A stretch of DNA of 64,000 nt from Ecdyonurus torrentis (GCA_949318235.1 OX439133.1:13379646-13443645); one strand, 5' to 3'. Numbered from the stretch's first letter, positions 35,901-46,722 are shown. The notes: generated by a model not told the origin, from the letters alone. Translations and numbers: made by a program.

Positions 35901-37936
35901 CCATTTCTGGTACTTCCTTTTCCGTTTTTTAGCTTTACATAAGTGGTCATTCTTAAAACCTTATTAGAAAAACCTTATGTTGCAGTAAGAAATAAAAGCA
36001 AATATAAGAAGAAAAAGAAAACATGGAAATAAATGTTAAAATCATTAATCCAAAAATCTTTTACCTCTCTTTTTTATGTGTTTCTATCTATCTTTTAATT
36101 ATCAACCTATTAATAGATCAGTTTATTTATTGACATGATAAATCATTTGATTTTCATTGTTTAATATCTATAGTTTATTGATCCAAGGTCGTATACTTGT
36201 AAAAATTTAAAAAAAAAAATGATATTAACAATTTATTATTATTATTATTATTAATGGGTATTTTGAATGTTTAATGGTTTTATAAGTACTTAATGCAAAA
36301 TTAAGTAAAGTAAACATTGCAGCTTGGTTGGTAATTTTATAGAAACGGATAGAAGAAATTAGCAAGAGCCTTACCATAGTTAAGAGACTCTTGTAATTCA
36401 ACAAAAATCTTGCTAGCACAGGGGTAAAAAAACAAAAAGAAAGAAAGAAAGAAAGATGATATTGATCTTGTTGAGAAAAAAAGGCCTATCTCGTATTTTG
36501 TCAGGGGAAGCAAAAGGCCTATCTTGTTTTTTGTCAGTGGAAGCAAAAGGCCTATTTCGTTCCCGAACATTATGGAGATGGCGCTTGAGATAGACCTTTT
36601 GTTTCCACTGACAAAAAACGAGATATGCCTTTTGCTTCACCTGTCAAAATACAAGATAGGCCTTTTTTGCAACAAGATCGATATGTAGCTTTAGGCTCTA
36701 CACTCAAAGAGAAAACTGTGTATGTGTGTGTGTGTGTATTCTTCAGTCAGTATAGTCTTATTTGAGAGGGAAATCATGAATGATTCTAAGTTTCTATGGT
36801 CTAAAGAACACACACGCACACAATGTTTTCTTTTGGAGTTTACTGCTAAAAGTTATCTGGTATGTCTTGTTTTTTTTTTACTTCTGTGCTAGCAAGATAG
36901 TTACAGTGGATGCTCACTTCCCATAGAGGACGTTACGCGTTTAAAAAGTTAGTTCGGTTGCACCACCACTTCATTGGCAGCACCGTCGAATAGTATGTTG
37001 ACGTCACCGATGACATCACAACAGCTCGATGTGACGTCAGCTGGGGGTTCAAGCCACACATTCGACAGTGCTGCTCTTTGAGTGGTGGTGCAACGAACTA
37101 ACTTTTTTTGATTCACAAACGCGTAACGTCCTCTATGGGAAGTGAGCATCCACTGGATAGTTATCAAACTATGGTTCTCTCTTCATTATGGTATATGTAG
37201 CTTATAAAGGTTTCCTCTCACTCTCTTTCTTTTTTATTAAAAGTACGTACTGGTAATAATATAAAAAAAAGGATATAATTACCAGCACTGTCCTTACTTA
37301 CCACAGTAGAAGTTATATGGAGAGATAAAGATCTCACATGGCACAGAATAACTGAGAGCTTTCTTCATATTTTAATACCATTACATTATCAATCAAAGAA
37401 GAGATTTACTTGAGAACATCAGTGAGTATCTTATAGTCTTGTACTGTGCTGTGGTGTGCTCAAGTAAATCTCTTCTTTGATCGATAATATCATTAAAATA
37501 TGACCAAATCTCACAGTTATGTAAACTAGGACTCTGTGCTATGTGAGACTTCAACCTCTCCATAGAACTTCTACTGTGGTAAGACCCTTGCTCTGGTATT
37601 TCTATCTTTTTCTTTATTACTGATACAATGTTGTTTTTTTCCTTAAACGCGTAGAACGCCTTGAACAACAACAACAACTTGTTTAATATTATATCCTAAC
37701 ATACTTGAAAATCAACGTTGATTTGGCCTGAGGCATTGATTTCTAATTTATTTTCCATTCACAAAATGTCAGATGCATGTTTATGACATCACAGCTCAAT
37801 GGTCCATGAGAGCAGAAAACAAGCAAGCAGTGACATCATAAAACTGCATCTGTCATTTTGTGAATGGAAAATTAAGTAGAAATTAATGACTCCGGAAAAA
37901 TCAATGTTGATATTTAGGTATGTTAGGATATTAGAC

Positions 37937-37977
<41 letters not shown>

Positions 37978-38043
37978 TTCAAGATGTTCTACGCTTTTAA
38001 ATTATTTATAAGTACTGTACTTATTTATTATTAAGTATTATTA

Positions 38044-38089
<46 letters not shown>

Positions 38090-38214
38090 TTGGGTAATCT
38101 AATTTAATGACAAAAATATTTCAGGTTTGGGGAGTGAAATACAACCCTGATGGTAACAAGGTCCTCTCTGTATCTGATGACAGAACTATCTACATTCTGG
38201 ATTGTCCCAGTTAG
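29906..38214 (+). CDS. WDR61: WD repeat protein 61 / SKI8, 8 coding exons
   Basis: Exons: 29906-29908 (ATG only), 29971-30104, 30901-31082, 32284-32519, 33116-33209, 34132-34225, 35521-35692, 38125-38214 (TAG). All GT-AG, total 334 codons (human 305). Seven WD40 blades end at [50 protein letters not shown] and [42 protein letters not shown] and [11 protein letters not shown] match human WDR61 almost exactly. Known role: scaffold in the cytoplasmic SKI complex (3'-5' mRNA decay with the exosome) and in the nuclear PAF1 complex. An acidic insertion of about 26 residues (around residues 25-55) sits in the first blade. Introns 3-7 contain many MITEs. Confidence 0.95.
31187..31408. mobile_element. 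Possible small DNA transposon remnant in WDR61 intron 3
   Basis: gggtgcgtcctaaaatcccc at the left and agggaatttgggacacattc at the right are imperfect inverted repeats. It is GC-richer than its surroundings. The superfamily is uncertain; the GGGTGYGTCC-like end recalls some Harbinger-group elements. Confidence 0.4.
31575..31690. repeat. Small imperfect hairpin
   Basis: cttgattttgcataacaaaa..caacaatggaa is mirrored by ..ttttgttatgtaaagtgtta/gcaaaatcatgg. A similar half (ttttgcataacaaatttcaa) occurs near 20388. Confidence 0.45.
32033..32260. mobile_element. Family 4 MITE in WDR61 intron 3
   Basis: gggtcttaccaaagtgagga..catagtttgaca and tgaagtatgg..tcttcactatggtaac are mirrored; both flank gatagcacagag/ctctgtgctagc. 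It ends about 25 bp before exon 4. Confidence 0.7.
32633..32835. mobile_element. Family 3 MITE, partly eroded
   Basis: tatcaaaggataggggaacc..acgatgagacctgtag and ccatcaagatcttcacctag..tatggacctctgtgat are mirrored. Confidence 0.6.
33528..33660. repeat. Family 8 MITE fragment
   Basis: tctcccattccccaattttt and tatttatgtgtttttgtatc as in the copy at 57490-57545. Lies directly before a family 2 copy. Confidence 0.5.
33662..33871. mobile_element. Internally deleted family 2 MITE
   Basis: tcaaagaaaaggatagaaat and tattcttttctttgata are inverted; only about 210 bp remain, lacking most of the left arm. Confidence 0.68.
34295..34423. mobile_element. Short hairpin MITE, family 13
   Basis: cagtttactggggtgaaatt and aatttcaccccagttggctg are inverted; the best copy of the family also seen at 4345-4471. 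Lies 70 bp after WDR61 exon 6. Confidence 0.75.
34435..34606. mobile_element. Possible pogo/mariner-type MITE
   Basis: acagtaaaaactcaatttta and ataaaatcgagtttttactt are inverted ends, with internal repeats of gacttcataaaatcgag-like units. ACAGTAAAA-type ends fit Tc1/mariner-pogo elements. Confidence 0.5.
35139..35235. repeat. Family 3 half-element
   Basis: atgaaaggaaagccacaaga..ataatgaagtccataac..ggtgaagatcttaatgcaca matches one arm of family 3. A T tract (about 35248-35272) follows and the other arm is missing. Confidence 0.5.
36458..36684. mobile_element. Family 7 hairpin nested in family 4
   Basis: gatattgatcttgttg and aacaagatcgatat ends; inside are inverted tandem units like aaaaggcctatctcg. 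Related to 4747-4980 but with ggcc in place of tata in the units. Confidence 0.7.
36904..37155. mobile_element. hAT-type hairpin, 252 bp, 8-bp TSD
   Basis: CAGTGGATGCTCACTTCCCA and its inverse TGGGAAGTGAGCATCCACTG bound a palindrome. The target duplication GATAGTTA is at 36896-36903 and 37156-37163. The core carries tgacgtcaccgatgacatca and gtgacgtcagc. Confidence 0.88.
37258..37622. mobile_element. Family 2 hairpin MITE
   Basis: aaaaaaggatataattacca..agatctcacatggcacag is mirrored by ctgtgctatgtgagacttca..tatctttttcttta. Confidence 0.75.
37643..38000. mobile_element. Family 1 MITE with T tract
   Basis: TTAAACGCGTAGAACGCC and ttctacgcttttaa ends with TTAA at both sides. A ~40-T run in the right arm pairs with no A run in the left, so it expanded after insertion. 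A further T tract lies at about 38049-38086, close before the last WDR61 exon. Confidence 0.82.
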
Positions 38215-38331
38215 GCTTACATACCCCTTGGAAACACTTAATTATACCTAATATTATACCCTATCTTATAAAATTAAATTAAAATATTTCATATTGAGAA
38301 AAAAAATGTGGTTTGTATATAAATATAAAAA

Positions 38332-38337
38332 AATAAA
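38332..38337 (+). terminator. Candidate poly(A) signal of WDR61
   Basis: AATAAA about 120 bases after the WDR61 stop; an overlapping second copy follows within a few bases. Confidence 0.5.
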
Positions 38338-38489
38338 ATAAAATTATTAAAAATAAAAATATGAGAGGATATTTTAATTGCATCCTTGTACCTTTTCTTT
38401 TATCATATTTTAAATATTTATATTTAGTATTGTTTACAGTAAATAATCTGCAATAACTGAGATCATTTTTATTGTTATCCTTACTTTGC

Positions 38490-38783
38490 TAATAGACCCC
38501 TTGCACACCCTTCCCTTTGTCGCCATGTTTGTGGTGCCTAATGCATTGTCCAGCATAGGGGAAACATCATTTCTCCTAATTTTTCACATAAAAATAGTTT
38601 ATTTCAACTGAAAAAAAAATTCATGTTCTTCGAACTTATTAGGAGCTAGAAATAAGGCTTTGATTGAGATTTGAAGCTTCTTTTGCTATTAAAAAAATGA
38701 AAATGGCGTTTTTCCTATGCTGGCCTATGTATTCCTGACCAGCAAAATGGCGGCTCTTAAATATGAGTGCAACCAGTCTATTA
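38490..38783. mobile_element. Family 10 MITE
   Basis: taatagaccccttgcacacc and gcaaccagtctatta ends; full-length match to 10611-10904. Confidence 0.75.
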
Positions 38784-38881
38784 CTTACACACTTTGTATA
38801 CATAGTATTTTATTTATAGCTATTAAATTAGTTAATAGGATTAAATTATTAACTTAATTAATTAAATTCTTATTTGATGTA

Positions 38882-39001
38882 CAGCTCTGGCCAAAAGTTC
38901 CTGAATGATATGCATGGGCAACCCTCAACCACACTATGTTATCTTTATGAGAAAATGCAGCTGCTACTTCTGCCTCGTTCAGAAACTTTTGGCCAGAGCT
39001 G
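38882..39001. mobile_element. Tc1/mariner-type MITE, family 6
   Basis: CAGCTCTGGCCAAAAGTTCC and AACTTTTGGCCAGAGCTG are inverted, with TA on both sides. The ends match the CAGCTSTGG..AAAAGTT class common in Tc1-like elements. Two more copies lie at 46.5-46.7 kb. Confidence 0.82.
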
Positions 39002-39301
39002 TACATATTTATTACAAGGTAAGGAGTTCATTTTTAATATGCTCTAGAGTTTAGCTCACAATAGCTTAAATGTGTAAATAATAATAATAAATCGTAATGT
39101 AATGGCTACTTTGGTAGGTCCTTGTTAGAGGCTAATAATTTTTAAAAGAAATGTAAGTTTAAAAAAAAAATAAAAAAAAATATAAACTTAAAAACTAAGG
39201 TAGCTTTTGATGTTATATATTTTCATTAAATGCCATCTCTTATAATAGGCCTATGCTTTCTTGTACATTATTTTGAAGATGTCCATTTTTATAAATATTT
39301 T

Positions 39302-39391
39302 TTGCTGCAAATGACCTGAAATGAAAAAAATTCAAAATTTAAAGTTGATTTAACTTTTTTTTTTTTTTTTTTTTTCCTGGTCAAGTGAACA
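39302..39391 (+). repeat. Dispersed element with T tract
   Basis: tttgctgcaaatgacctgaa, a T run (about 39357-39375), then ggtcaagtgaac; same flanks as the T tract at 1981. Confidence 0.6.
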
Positions 39392-39789
39392 TTGGGCAAT
39401 ATAGCAGAATAGGCTTATTATGTAATTATCAAAATTAAAATAGTAATAACACACTTGACAAAAAATAATAATAATGTGTGTATGTATTGTCTAAATGTGT
39501 AAACAATTTTGTTTACACCAGGATAAAATTTTTGATTGTTGTCATTAAATTTGAGAAAATAAAAATCAGTAAACTGCCAAGCAAAAATTAAAAAATAAAG
39601 GTCCCTGAATAGATTTGAAGATCCAGAATACATCTGAATAAATTTTCAACAAAAAAAAATATAAAATTGTAAAGATGAAAGTAAATAAAAGAATAAAAAT
39701 TAATGTCAATAAACATATAAAAAATCTAAAAGTGAAGAAGAAACAAAGAAGATGCTATCTCATCAAGAAAAGTAGGTATAGGTATTATG

Positions 39790-39850
39790 TCATCTCAAAC
39801 ATTGCTCTAGGTCAAATATTTACTTTTTGACCTAGAGCAATGTTTGAGAT
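39790..39850. repeat. Perfect 60-bp hairpin
   Basis: atctcaaacattgctctagg..tcaaa and tttga..cctagagcaatgtttgagat are perfect complements with a short loop. Confidence 0.75.
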
Positions 39851-39892
39851 TTTTTTTAAATTTTATGTTTAACTTATTATTTTCAATGATAA

Positions 39893-40100
39893 AGAAAAGG
39901 ATAGAAAAACCAGCAAGGGCCTTACCACAGTAGAAGTTCTATGGAGAGGTCGAGGTCTTGCATGGCACAGTATAATGTTATAAAAGTTTCTTTATAACTT
40001 GAGAGCTTTCGTCATATGATAATGACATTATCAATCAAAAGAGAAAATTACTTGAGCACATCACTGAGCAGTGTCTTGTCTTGTACTGCCGTGTTATGCT
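39893..40100. repeat. Truncated family 2 MITE
   Basis: The left arm only (aaagaaaaggatagaaaaac..gaggtcgaggtcttgc) runs to the central gtcttgtcttgtactg; the right arm is lost except for ctcttgctggttt. Confidence 0.65.
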
Positions 40101-40374
40101 CTTGCTGGTTTGGAGTTGGTGGAGAGGGGTGGGGGTGGAGTAGGGAATCTGGGAAGGAGTGTGAATGAGTGAGGGAAAGGGAAAAGGTGGGGAGGGGAGC
40201 GGGAATAGGGTATATTTTTGAAATATGTTAGCGAATATTAAGTCCAGGCAGCCCTTGGGCTTTTCTGGATCTTAATATATGTTGATATGCTAATTCATAT
40301 TGTCGTAATGTCGCATTTATTAATTAATTATGCATAGTATGAATTTTAATCGCAATGTTAATTTGATTCCACAG

Positions 40375-41720
40375 GAACCTTATTCTACCACTGGACAAAA
40401 TGCTTAATTCTGATACAAAAGAAAAAAGTTCTACCCCTGAAAGTAATCAACTATGTGATCCAAAATATCAGGTTTATAACTCAATTCCAAGCCATGCAAA
40501 AACTGATGAAAATAAAATTAAATTCTAAGCAAAACTTGACAATTGATAAAAAGAAGAAGAATGTCTTAAAGAAGAAATATGGTAGTAAACTTATTAAGTC
40601 AAGAAGAAGTAATGTATCAATTTACGATCAGGAAATGAATACTGATATGAACTATTTAGGTATTTATTTATTTATTTATTTTATTTATTTATTTTTTTTT
40701 TGTCATTACTTTTTCTTTTTTTTATTCACATTTCCTGTCTGTCATGAGTTGAAGGTGAAGAAGAGGTTGAACAAAAACTTGTCTGAAATCCTAAGTAAAT
40801 ATGAAAGTTGATTTGTTCGGAGTCATTAATTTCTAATTTATTTTCCATTCACAAAATGACAGTTGTGGGTTTATGACATCACAGCTTGCTTGTTTCCAAG
40901 CATGTGGACCAGCAAGCTGTGACATCATTAAACAGCATATCGTTGCTGTGGCGGCTAAAGTGCCGATCTGCAAAATCAACAATGCTCATTATCAACACAA
41001 AAACATAGAAAAATGACGTTTGTTGATTTTGCAGATCGGCACTTTAGCCGCCACAGCAACGATATGCTAATTTGTGAATGGAAAAAAAAATAGAAATCAA
41101 ATACTCCGAACAAACCAACTTTGATATTTACTTAGGATTTCAGACAAGTTTTTTGTTCTATATGCCTTTAAATATACATACATACATGTCATGATGCTAT
41201 AATCCCTTTCAGGGTAAGCCAACAACATAGATGTTTTTTTATCAGAGTAGAAAAGAATATCGCAAATGTTATGATGTAATCACCTTAACTTAAAAATTAA
41301 TGTATTACTTGCAATGTGATGTTCTTATTGTTCTTATTGACATGGAGGCATCAATATATTATACTACCCTTAATTATTACATTACTACACTTAATATTAA
41401 ACTTATTATTAACTAACCTTATAAGTATAACATGTTTATTTTTATGTGTAATTTCAGTTCTGAGGGAATGCGCAAAACTGGTTCATAATAACCCCTATCC
41501 CCTACCATCCGTTTTGTTGCTTCTTCAAGAGAGACTTAAGGTGATGCTTGGTATCACTCACTTTGCTTTAACTGATATGCGTCGAATTTTGATGATATTG
41601 AAAGCAAGCAAATCTCAGGATTACAGAAGAAACGTTGTGAAATATAAAGTGCCTGGACAGATGTTAGAGATGTTAGAGCTACAAAACGTACCAATTGACT
41701 GCTGGTCTTATTATATGTAA
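40375..41720 (+). CDS. Unrecognised two-exon gene (3' exons)
   Basis: Exon 1 about 40375-40659, exon 2 41458-41720 (stop TAA). The join is phase-consistent (TTA G|TT CTG). Exon 2 encodes LRECAKLVHNNPYPLPSVLL..QERLKVML..THFALTDMRRIL..KASKSQDYRR and ends IDCWSYYM; it looks like a real folded, helical domain. Exon 1 is Lys-rich (DKKKKNVLKKKYGSKLIKS). I do not recognise the family. In exon 1 the frame that joins exon 2 is open from the acceptor but has no early ATG, while the ATG at 40400 opens another frame with protein-like composition that stops at about 40530. Either an upstream exon supplies the start, or a one-base indel lies near 40525. The intron holds a family 1 MITE. Candidate poly(A) signal AATAAA at 42095. 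Confidence 0.6.
40752..41172. mobile_element. Family 1 MITE with a nested hairpin
   Basis: gttgaacaaaaacttgtctg..gagtcattaatttctaattt and ..gacaagttttttgttctata are inverted. It lies in the intron of the unrecognised gene. The core has tgtgacatcat. Confidence 0.72.
40935..41073. mobile_element. Perfect hairpin nested in family 1
   Basis: gcatatcgttgctgtggcgg..ctaaagtgccgatctgc is mirrored exactly by gcagatcggcactttag..ccgccacagcaacgatatgc. It interrupts the right arm of the family 1 element; the target duplication is not clear. Confidence 0.75.
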
Positions 41721-42103
41721 ATTTCTATGTCTTGTGTAATTTTAAGTTATTTGAGCTTCAAGCCTAATGTTTTAGAAAATTAACTTTGGAAAATTTAATT
41801 TAAAAAAACAGAAATAATTGATTTTTCACAATGAACCATGTTTTATTTTTATGTTTTAGTATAATTATAGATATTTATTAGAAACGTATAGCTTGCTGCT
41901 GCAACACTTTTTTTTTTTTTTTTTTTTTTTTGTTCTCTATCGTATTAAGTACATAAAACCATAATTGTTTTGTTCTGTACATAAATACCTTCAGAAATGT
42001 AACGATACTGGCTGTAACTATCCTGTTCTTTATTATTGGATCCTATTACCACAATTTTTTTTCCCTTAACTATTTTAGTACGATATGAATTTGAAATAAA
42101 TTA

Positions 42104-42420
42104 AAGTATAGGAGAAACCAGGAAGGATCTTACCATAATGAATAGATTCCTGTAATTCAGTAAAAATCTTGCTTGCAAAGATAAAAAAAAAAAAAAAAAA
42201 TTGTCTAGCTTTTAATAACACTATACACTCCAAGAGAAAATAGATTGTACGTAGTATATGCTCCTGACAATCCTCATAGACTCTGAAAGAAACTATGAAT
42301 GATAATTAAAATCACTTTAATCAAATTCCAAGATCATTCATAATTTCTCTGTCTGTAAGGAGTTATGATTGATGATACAATCTCTAGCTTTGCTCTAATA
42401 AAGTGTTAGGTTAAAAAATG
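42104..42420. mobile_element. Family 4 MITE, eroded
   Basis: aaagtataggagaaaccagg..cttaccataatgaatagatt..aaaaatcttgcttgcaaag matches the family 4 left arm. The right arm is only partly recognisable; the interior has mirrored ctgtaaggagt/actccttaca-like pieces. Confidence 0.55.
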
Positions 42421-42879
42421 ATTTATTTCATATTTCTATAATATGCATTTATTGTTTTTTTTTTTCTCATTGCTGTATGTCGAAACTTGTTATTGAAAAA
42501 TTATTATTCATCATATTTGTATATTGATGATTGAGAAAGAGAAGTTTAAATATTAATTGCTCAAAGTGCATAAACTCATGGTTTTTAAAATGATTCACTC
42601 CAAAAATTGTGCACTATGGTCAAGCATGATTTATGTTATATTTACACTAAAAGGCAATAACAATTTCGTCAGCCAAATGAGATGACGGACAGACACAGAG
42701 AGACTCATCACTGATAAGCCCGTACTGGGCAACCGCTCGCTCGCTCGCTCTCTCTCTCTCTCTCTCCCTCATTCTCATTTCTCTCTCACAGCAAGCAAGA
42801 CGTGTGTATTGTATTACAATTTTAATCAACAACAATAATAAATTACGAGTTAAAGTTCCCAGCTAAAAAAAATAAGGAG

Positions 42880-43020
42880 AGTAGAGTGGCCTTTGAAAGT
42901 AGAGGTGAGAATTGAGAAGCTTTCCGAAAGAGAGTGGCCTTCGAAAAGAGAGTGGCTCTGGCCTTCCGGGAGTACAGTGGCCTTCCGGAAGTACAGTGGC
43001 TTTCTGGAAGTACACTGTTG
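42880..43020 (+). repeat. Short imperfect repeats of gtggccttccgga
   Basis: At least five partial copies of agtggccttYcGgaag-like units, about 20-35 bp apart, in an otherwise AT-rich stretch. Confidence 0.55.
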
Positions 43021-43114
43021 TAGAATTTACTAAAAAGGTTGAAAATTAAAATAAATACTTATTTTAATAATTTATTGGCATAAATAGACTATAATTATAC
43101 ATTTTTTGGAGCAA

Positions 43115-43116
<2 letters not shown>

Positions 43117-43162
<46 letters not shown>
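43117..43162. repeat. (AT)n microsatellite
   Basis: Uninterrupted TA dinucleotides, about 21 units. Confidence 0.9.
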
Positions 43163-43167
<5 letters not shown>

Positions 43168-43310
43168 CTACTTTCAATGTTCAGATTGCTTTAGTGTGTG
43201 CCATCAACTGACGAGCTTGACCTAGAACAAGAAGAAAAAACAAACAATTATTAATTAAATATCATAACAAATTTAATATCTTAAGCATCAGGGAGAATAT
43301 GACTTATTAG

Positions 43311-45160
43311 GTGAGAATGTCCTCTATGTCCAGTATCGTTCAGTCACGTCAAGTCTCCAACGTGGTTCTCCAGCATATCCAGCACTTGAACCTGTAGTAA
43401 CCTACATATATAGAAACATACATGAGTGTATGAGAGAGAATGTCCTCTACGTCCAGTTAGTCAAGTCTCCAACGTGGCTCTCCAGCATATCCAGCACTTG
43501 AACCTGTAGTAACCTACATATATAGAAACATACATGAGTGTATGAGAGAGAATGTCCTCTATGTCCAGTCACGTCAAGTCTCCAACGTGGCTCTCCAGCA
43601 TATCCAGCACTTGAACCTGTAGTAACCTACATATATAGAAACATACATGAGTGTATGAGAGAGAATGTCCTCTATGTCCAGTCACGTCAAGTCTCCAACA
43701 TGGTTCTCCAGCATATCCAGCACTTGAACCTGTAGTAACCTACATATATAGAAACATACATGAGTGTATGAGAGAGAATGTCCTCTACGTCCAGTCACGT
43801 CAAGTCTCCAACGTGGCTCTCCAGCATATCCAGCACTTGAACCTGTAGTAACCTACATATATAGAAACATACATGAGTGTATGAGAGAGAATGTCCTCTA
43901 TGTCCAGTCACGTCAAGTCTCCAACGTGGCTCTCCAGCATATCCAGCACTTGAACCTGTAGTAACCTACATATATAGAAACATACATGAGTGTATGAGAG
44001 AGAATGTCCTCTACGTCCAGTCACGTCAAGTCTCCAACGTGGCTCTCCAGCATATCCAGCACTTGAACCTGTAGTAACCTACATATATAGAAACATACAT
44101 GAGTGTATGAGAGAGAATGTCCTCTACGTCCAGTTAGTCAAGTCTCCAACGTGGCTCTCCAGCATATCCAGCACTTGAACCTGTAGTAACCTACATACAT
44201 GAATGTGTGAGAGAGAATGCCCTCTACGTCCAGTCACGTCAAGTCTCCAACGTGGCTCTCCAGCATATCCAGCACTTGAACCTGTAGTAACCTACATACA
44301 TGAATGTGTGAGAGAGAATGTCCTCTACGTCCAGTCACGTCAAGTCTCCAACGTGGCTCTCCAGCATATCCAGCACTTGAACCTGTAGTAACCTACATAT
44401 ATAGAAACATACATGAGTGTGTGAGAGAGAATGTCCTCTACATCCAGTCACGTCAAGTCTCCAACGTGGCTCTCCAGCATATCCAGCACTTGAACCTGTA
44501 GTAACCTACATACATGAATGTGTGAGAGAGAATGTCCTCTACGTCCAGTCACGTCAAGTCTCCAACTTGGTTCTCCAGCATATCCAGCATGTATACCTGT
44601 AGTAACCTACAAGCATAGAAACATACATGAATGTGTGAGAGAGAATGTCCTCTACGTCCAGTCACGTCAAGTCTCCAACTTGGTTCTCCAGCATATCCAG
44701 CATGTATACCTGTAGTAACCTACAAGCATAGAAACATACATGAATGTGTGAGAGAGAATGTAATCTACGTCCAGTCACGTTCAGTCACGTCAAGTCTGTA
44801 ACGTGGTTCTCCAGCATATCCAGCACTTGAACCTATAGTAACCGAAAGACATAGTAACACACATGAGTGTGTGAGAATATCCTCTACATCCAGTCACGTT
44901 CAGTCACGTCAAGTCTCCAACATAGTTCTCCAGCATATCCATGAGCAGGTATATCTGTAGTAACCTACATACATAGAAACATACTTGAGTGTGTGGGAGA
45001 GAATGTCCTCTACGTCCAGTCATGTCAGGTCTGTATTGTGGTTCTCCTCCATGTCCAGCTAGCCCATGAACCTATAGTAACCTACACACATGTGTTTGAG
45101 ATGTTGATCTAAAGTCACGTCTCTAACGTGGTTCTCCTCCATGTCCATGCAGTACCTGCA
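43311..45160 (+). repeat. 113/101-bp satellite array
   Basis: About 15 head-to-tail units with the core ctccagcatatccagcactt and spacer gagagagaatgtcctctacg. Full units are 113 bp; variants of about 101 bp lack the tatatagaaacatacatgag segment. Units from about 43440 to 44720 are nearly identical; the edges, especially the right, are diverged. Each unit contains an open frame, but 113 is not a multiple of 3, so there is no continuous protein. Confidence 0.92.
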
Positions 45161-45188
45161 GTCATATATTGTACTTACATGAGTGATT

Positions 45189-45300
<112 letters not shown>

Positions 45301-45539
45301 CTGTTGATGTTCAGCGTCAACAGGTCACACGTCGAGTCATGCTTGGTCTCCAAAGTCGCTGTCATCCAAGTCAAGCAGTACGGTACCTGCAGTTAATTTC
45401 ATACATACATAAATGGGATACATGGGTGCATGTGAGTGAGATGCAGTTGTTAGTCAGTGTCAAGTCACGCTTGGTCTCAAACGTTGTTGTCATCCATGTC
45501 CAGCACATGAACCTATAGAACCATTAAAATATACAAACA

Positions 45540-45960
45540 AATCTTTTTTGACACGTTCTTTTTGATCTATGTCACAATGCTGTGATCTCATAGCTTTAAT
45601 TAAATCTCTGCTTCTAATTAATTGACAATCACTTTTTATATCATAATAAATTGCTATCAGTGGTGATAAAAGTTAATTTTAATAGTTTATGTCAAAGAGA
45701 TTCCCACACAAAAAAAAAAGCATCAATTAGAGCAACAAAGCTATTAAAGTATCACATACATAAACAAGATTTAACCATCCCAAAGAATAATTTCAAACAA
45801 ATTATCTCAAAATAATTTACCCTTTACAATGTGAAATTAATAACTTTTTGACAGACCAGCTTTGATAAAAATATTGCTGTTAAGTAACTTGCATCATTTT
45901 GGGTGAACATAAGTTCAATATAAGGTCAGGGATACATTCTAAAGCAATAATTTTTATCTG

Positions 45961-45999
<39 letters not shown>

Positions 46000-46062
46000 A
46001 CGTATATCTAAAAAAAACTAGAACTTTATCTTACTAAAATAATTGTATAATTTATCTAACTT
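45540..46062. other. AT-rich DNA, no gene seen
   Basis: Only an A tract (about 45966-45997) stands out. Confidence 0.6.
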
Positions 46063-46379
46063 TTAAAGGCGTAGAACACCTTGAACAAAAAAGTTGCGTA
46101 ATATCCTAAAAAAAACTGAAAATCAACGTTGATTTGGCCGGAGTCATTGATTTCTAATTTATTTTGCATTCACAAAATGCCGCTGCCGGTCACTGACGAC
46201 ACAGCTCGCCTGGTCCACGAGCGCGTAAACCGAGCAAGCTGTGACGTCAATGACCGGCAGCGGCATTTTGTGAATGGAAAATAAATTAGAAATCAATGAC
46301 TCCGGCCAAATCAACGTTGATTTTCAGGTTTGTTAGGATATTACGCAACTTTTTTGTTCAAGGTGTTCTACGCCTTTAA
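46063..46379. mobile_element. Family 1 MITE, best-preserved copy
   Basis: TTAAAGGCGTAGAACACC and ggtgttctacgcctttaa; the full hairpin is intact apart from a few mismatches. Core gctgtgacgtcaatgac. Confidence 0.9.
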
Positions 46380-46480
46380 GTTTCTTTCCATTAATGCAGT
46401 TGAAGTTTCTAATGCAATAATTATTTAGAAACTTAAGATGAAATGAATGGTTAGGCATTAAAAATATTTCCAGAAATGTA

Positions 46481-46600
46481 CAGCTCTGGCCAAAAGTTTG
46501 AGAACGATTTGCATAGGCAACCCACAATCACATTATGTTATTTTTATGGGAAAAAGCTGCGGCCACTGTTTCCCCGTTCTTAAAATTTAAACCAGAGTTG
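46481..46600. mobile_element. Family 6 Tc1-type MITE, left of a tandem pair
   Basis: CAGCTCTGGCCAAAAGTTTG start, degraded end aaatttaaaccagagttg; TA at both sides. Confidence 0.75.
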
Positions 46601-46602
46601 TA

Positions 46603-46722
46603 CAGCTCTGGCCAAAAGTTCCAGAATCGGGCAGCAGCGACCGCTGTGTTTTCTCATAAAAATAACATATTGTGATTGTGGATTGCCTATGCAAATCGTT
46701 TGGTAACTTTTGGCCAGAGCTG
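46603..46722. mobile_element. Family 6 Tc1-type MITE, right of a tandem pair
   Basis: CAGCTCTGGCCAAAAGTTCC and AACTTTTGGCCAGAGCTG. It lies in opposite internal orientation to its neighbour and shares one TA with it (46601-46602). Confidence 0.78.

Larger units (their letters stand above)
36341..37215. mobile_element. Family 4 MITE carrying two nested elements
   Basis: Outer arms: aacggatagaagaaattagc..acaaaaatcttgctagcaca and ..gtgctagcaag/atcaaactatggttctctct. It contains a family 7 hairpin (36458-36684) and a hAT hairpin (36904-37155). It lies in the last WDR61 intron. Confidence 0.75.

Noticed and set aside
43538..44715. Nine similar 61-65 codon frames
   Set aside because: They are the same frame in each satellite unit; 113 bp is not divisible by 3, so no continuous protein and no start context.
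43311..45160. CRISPR-like array
   Set aside because: Units are tandem with no unique spacers between them, and the DNA is eukaryotic.
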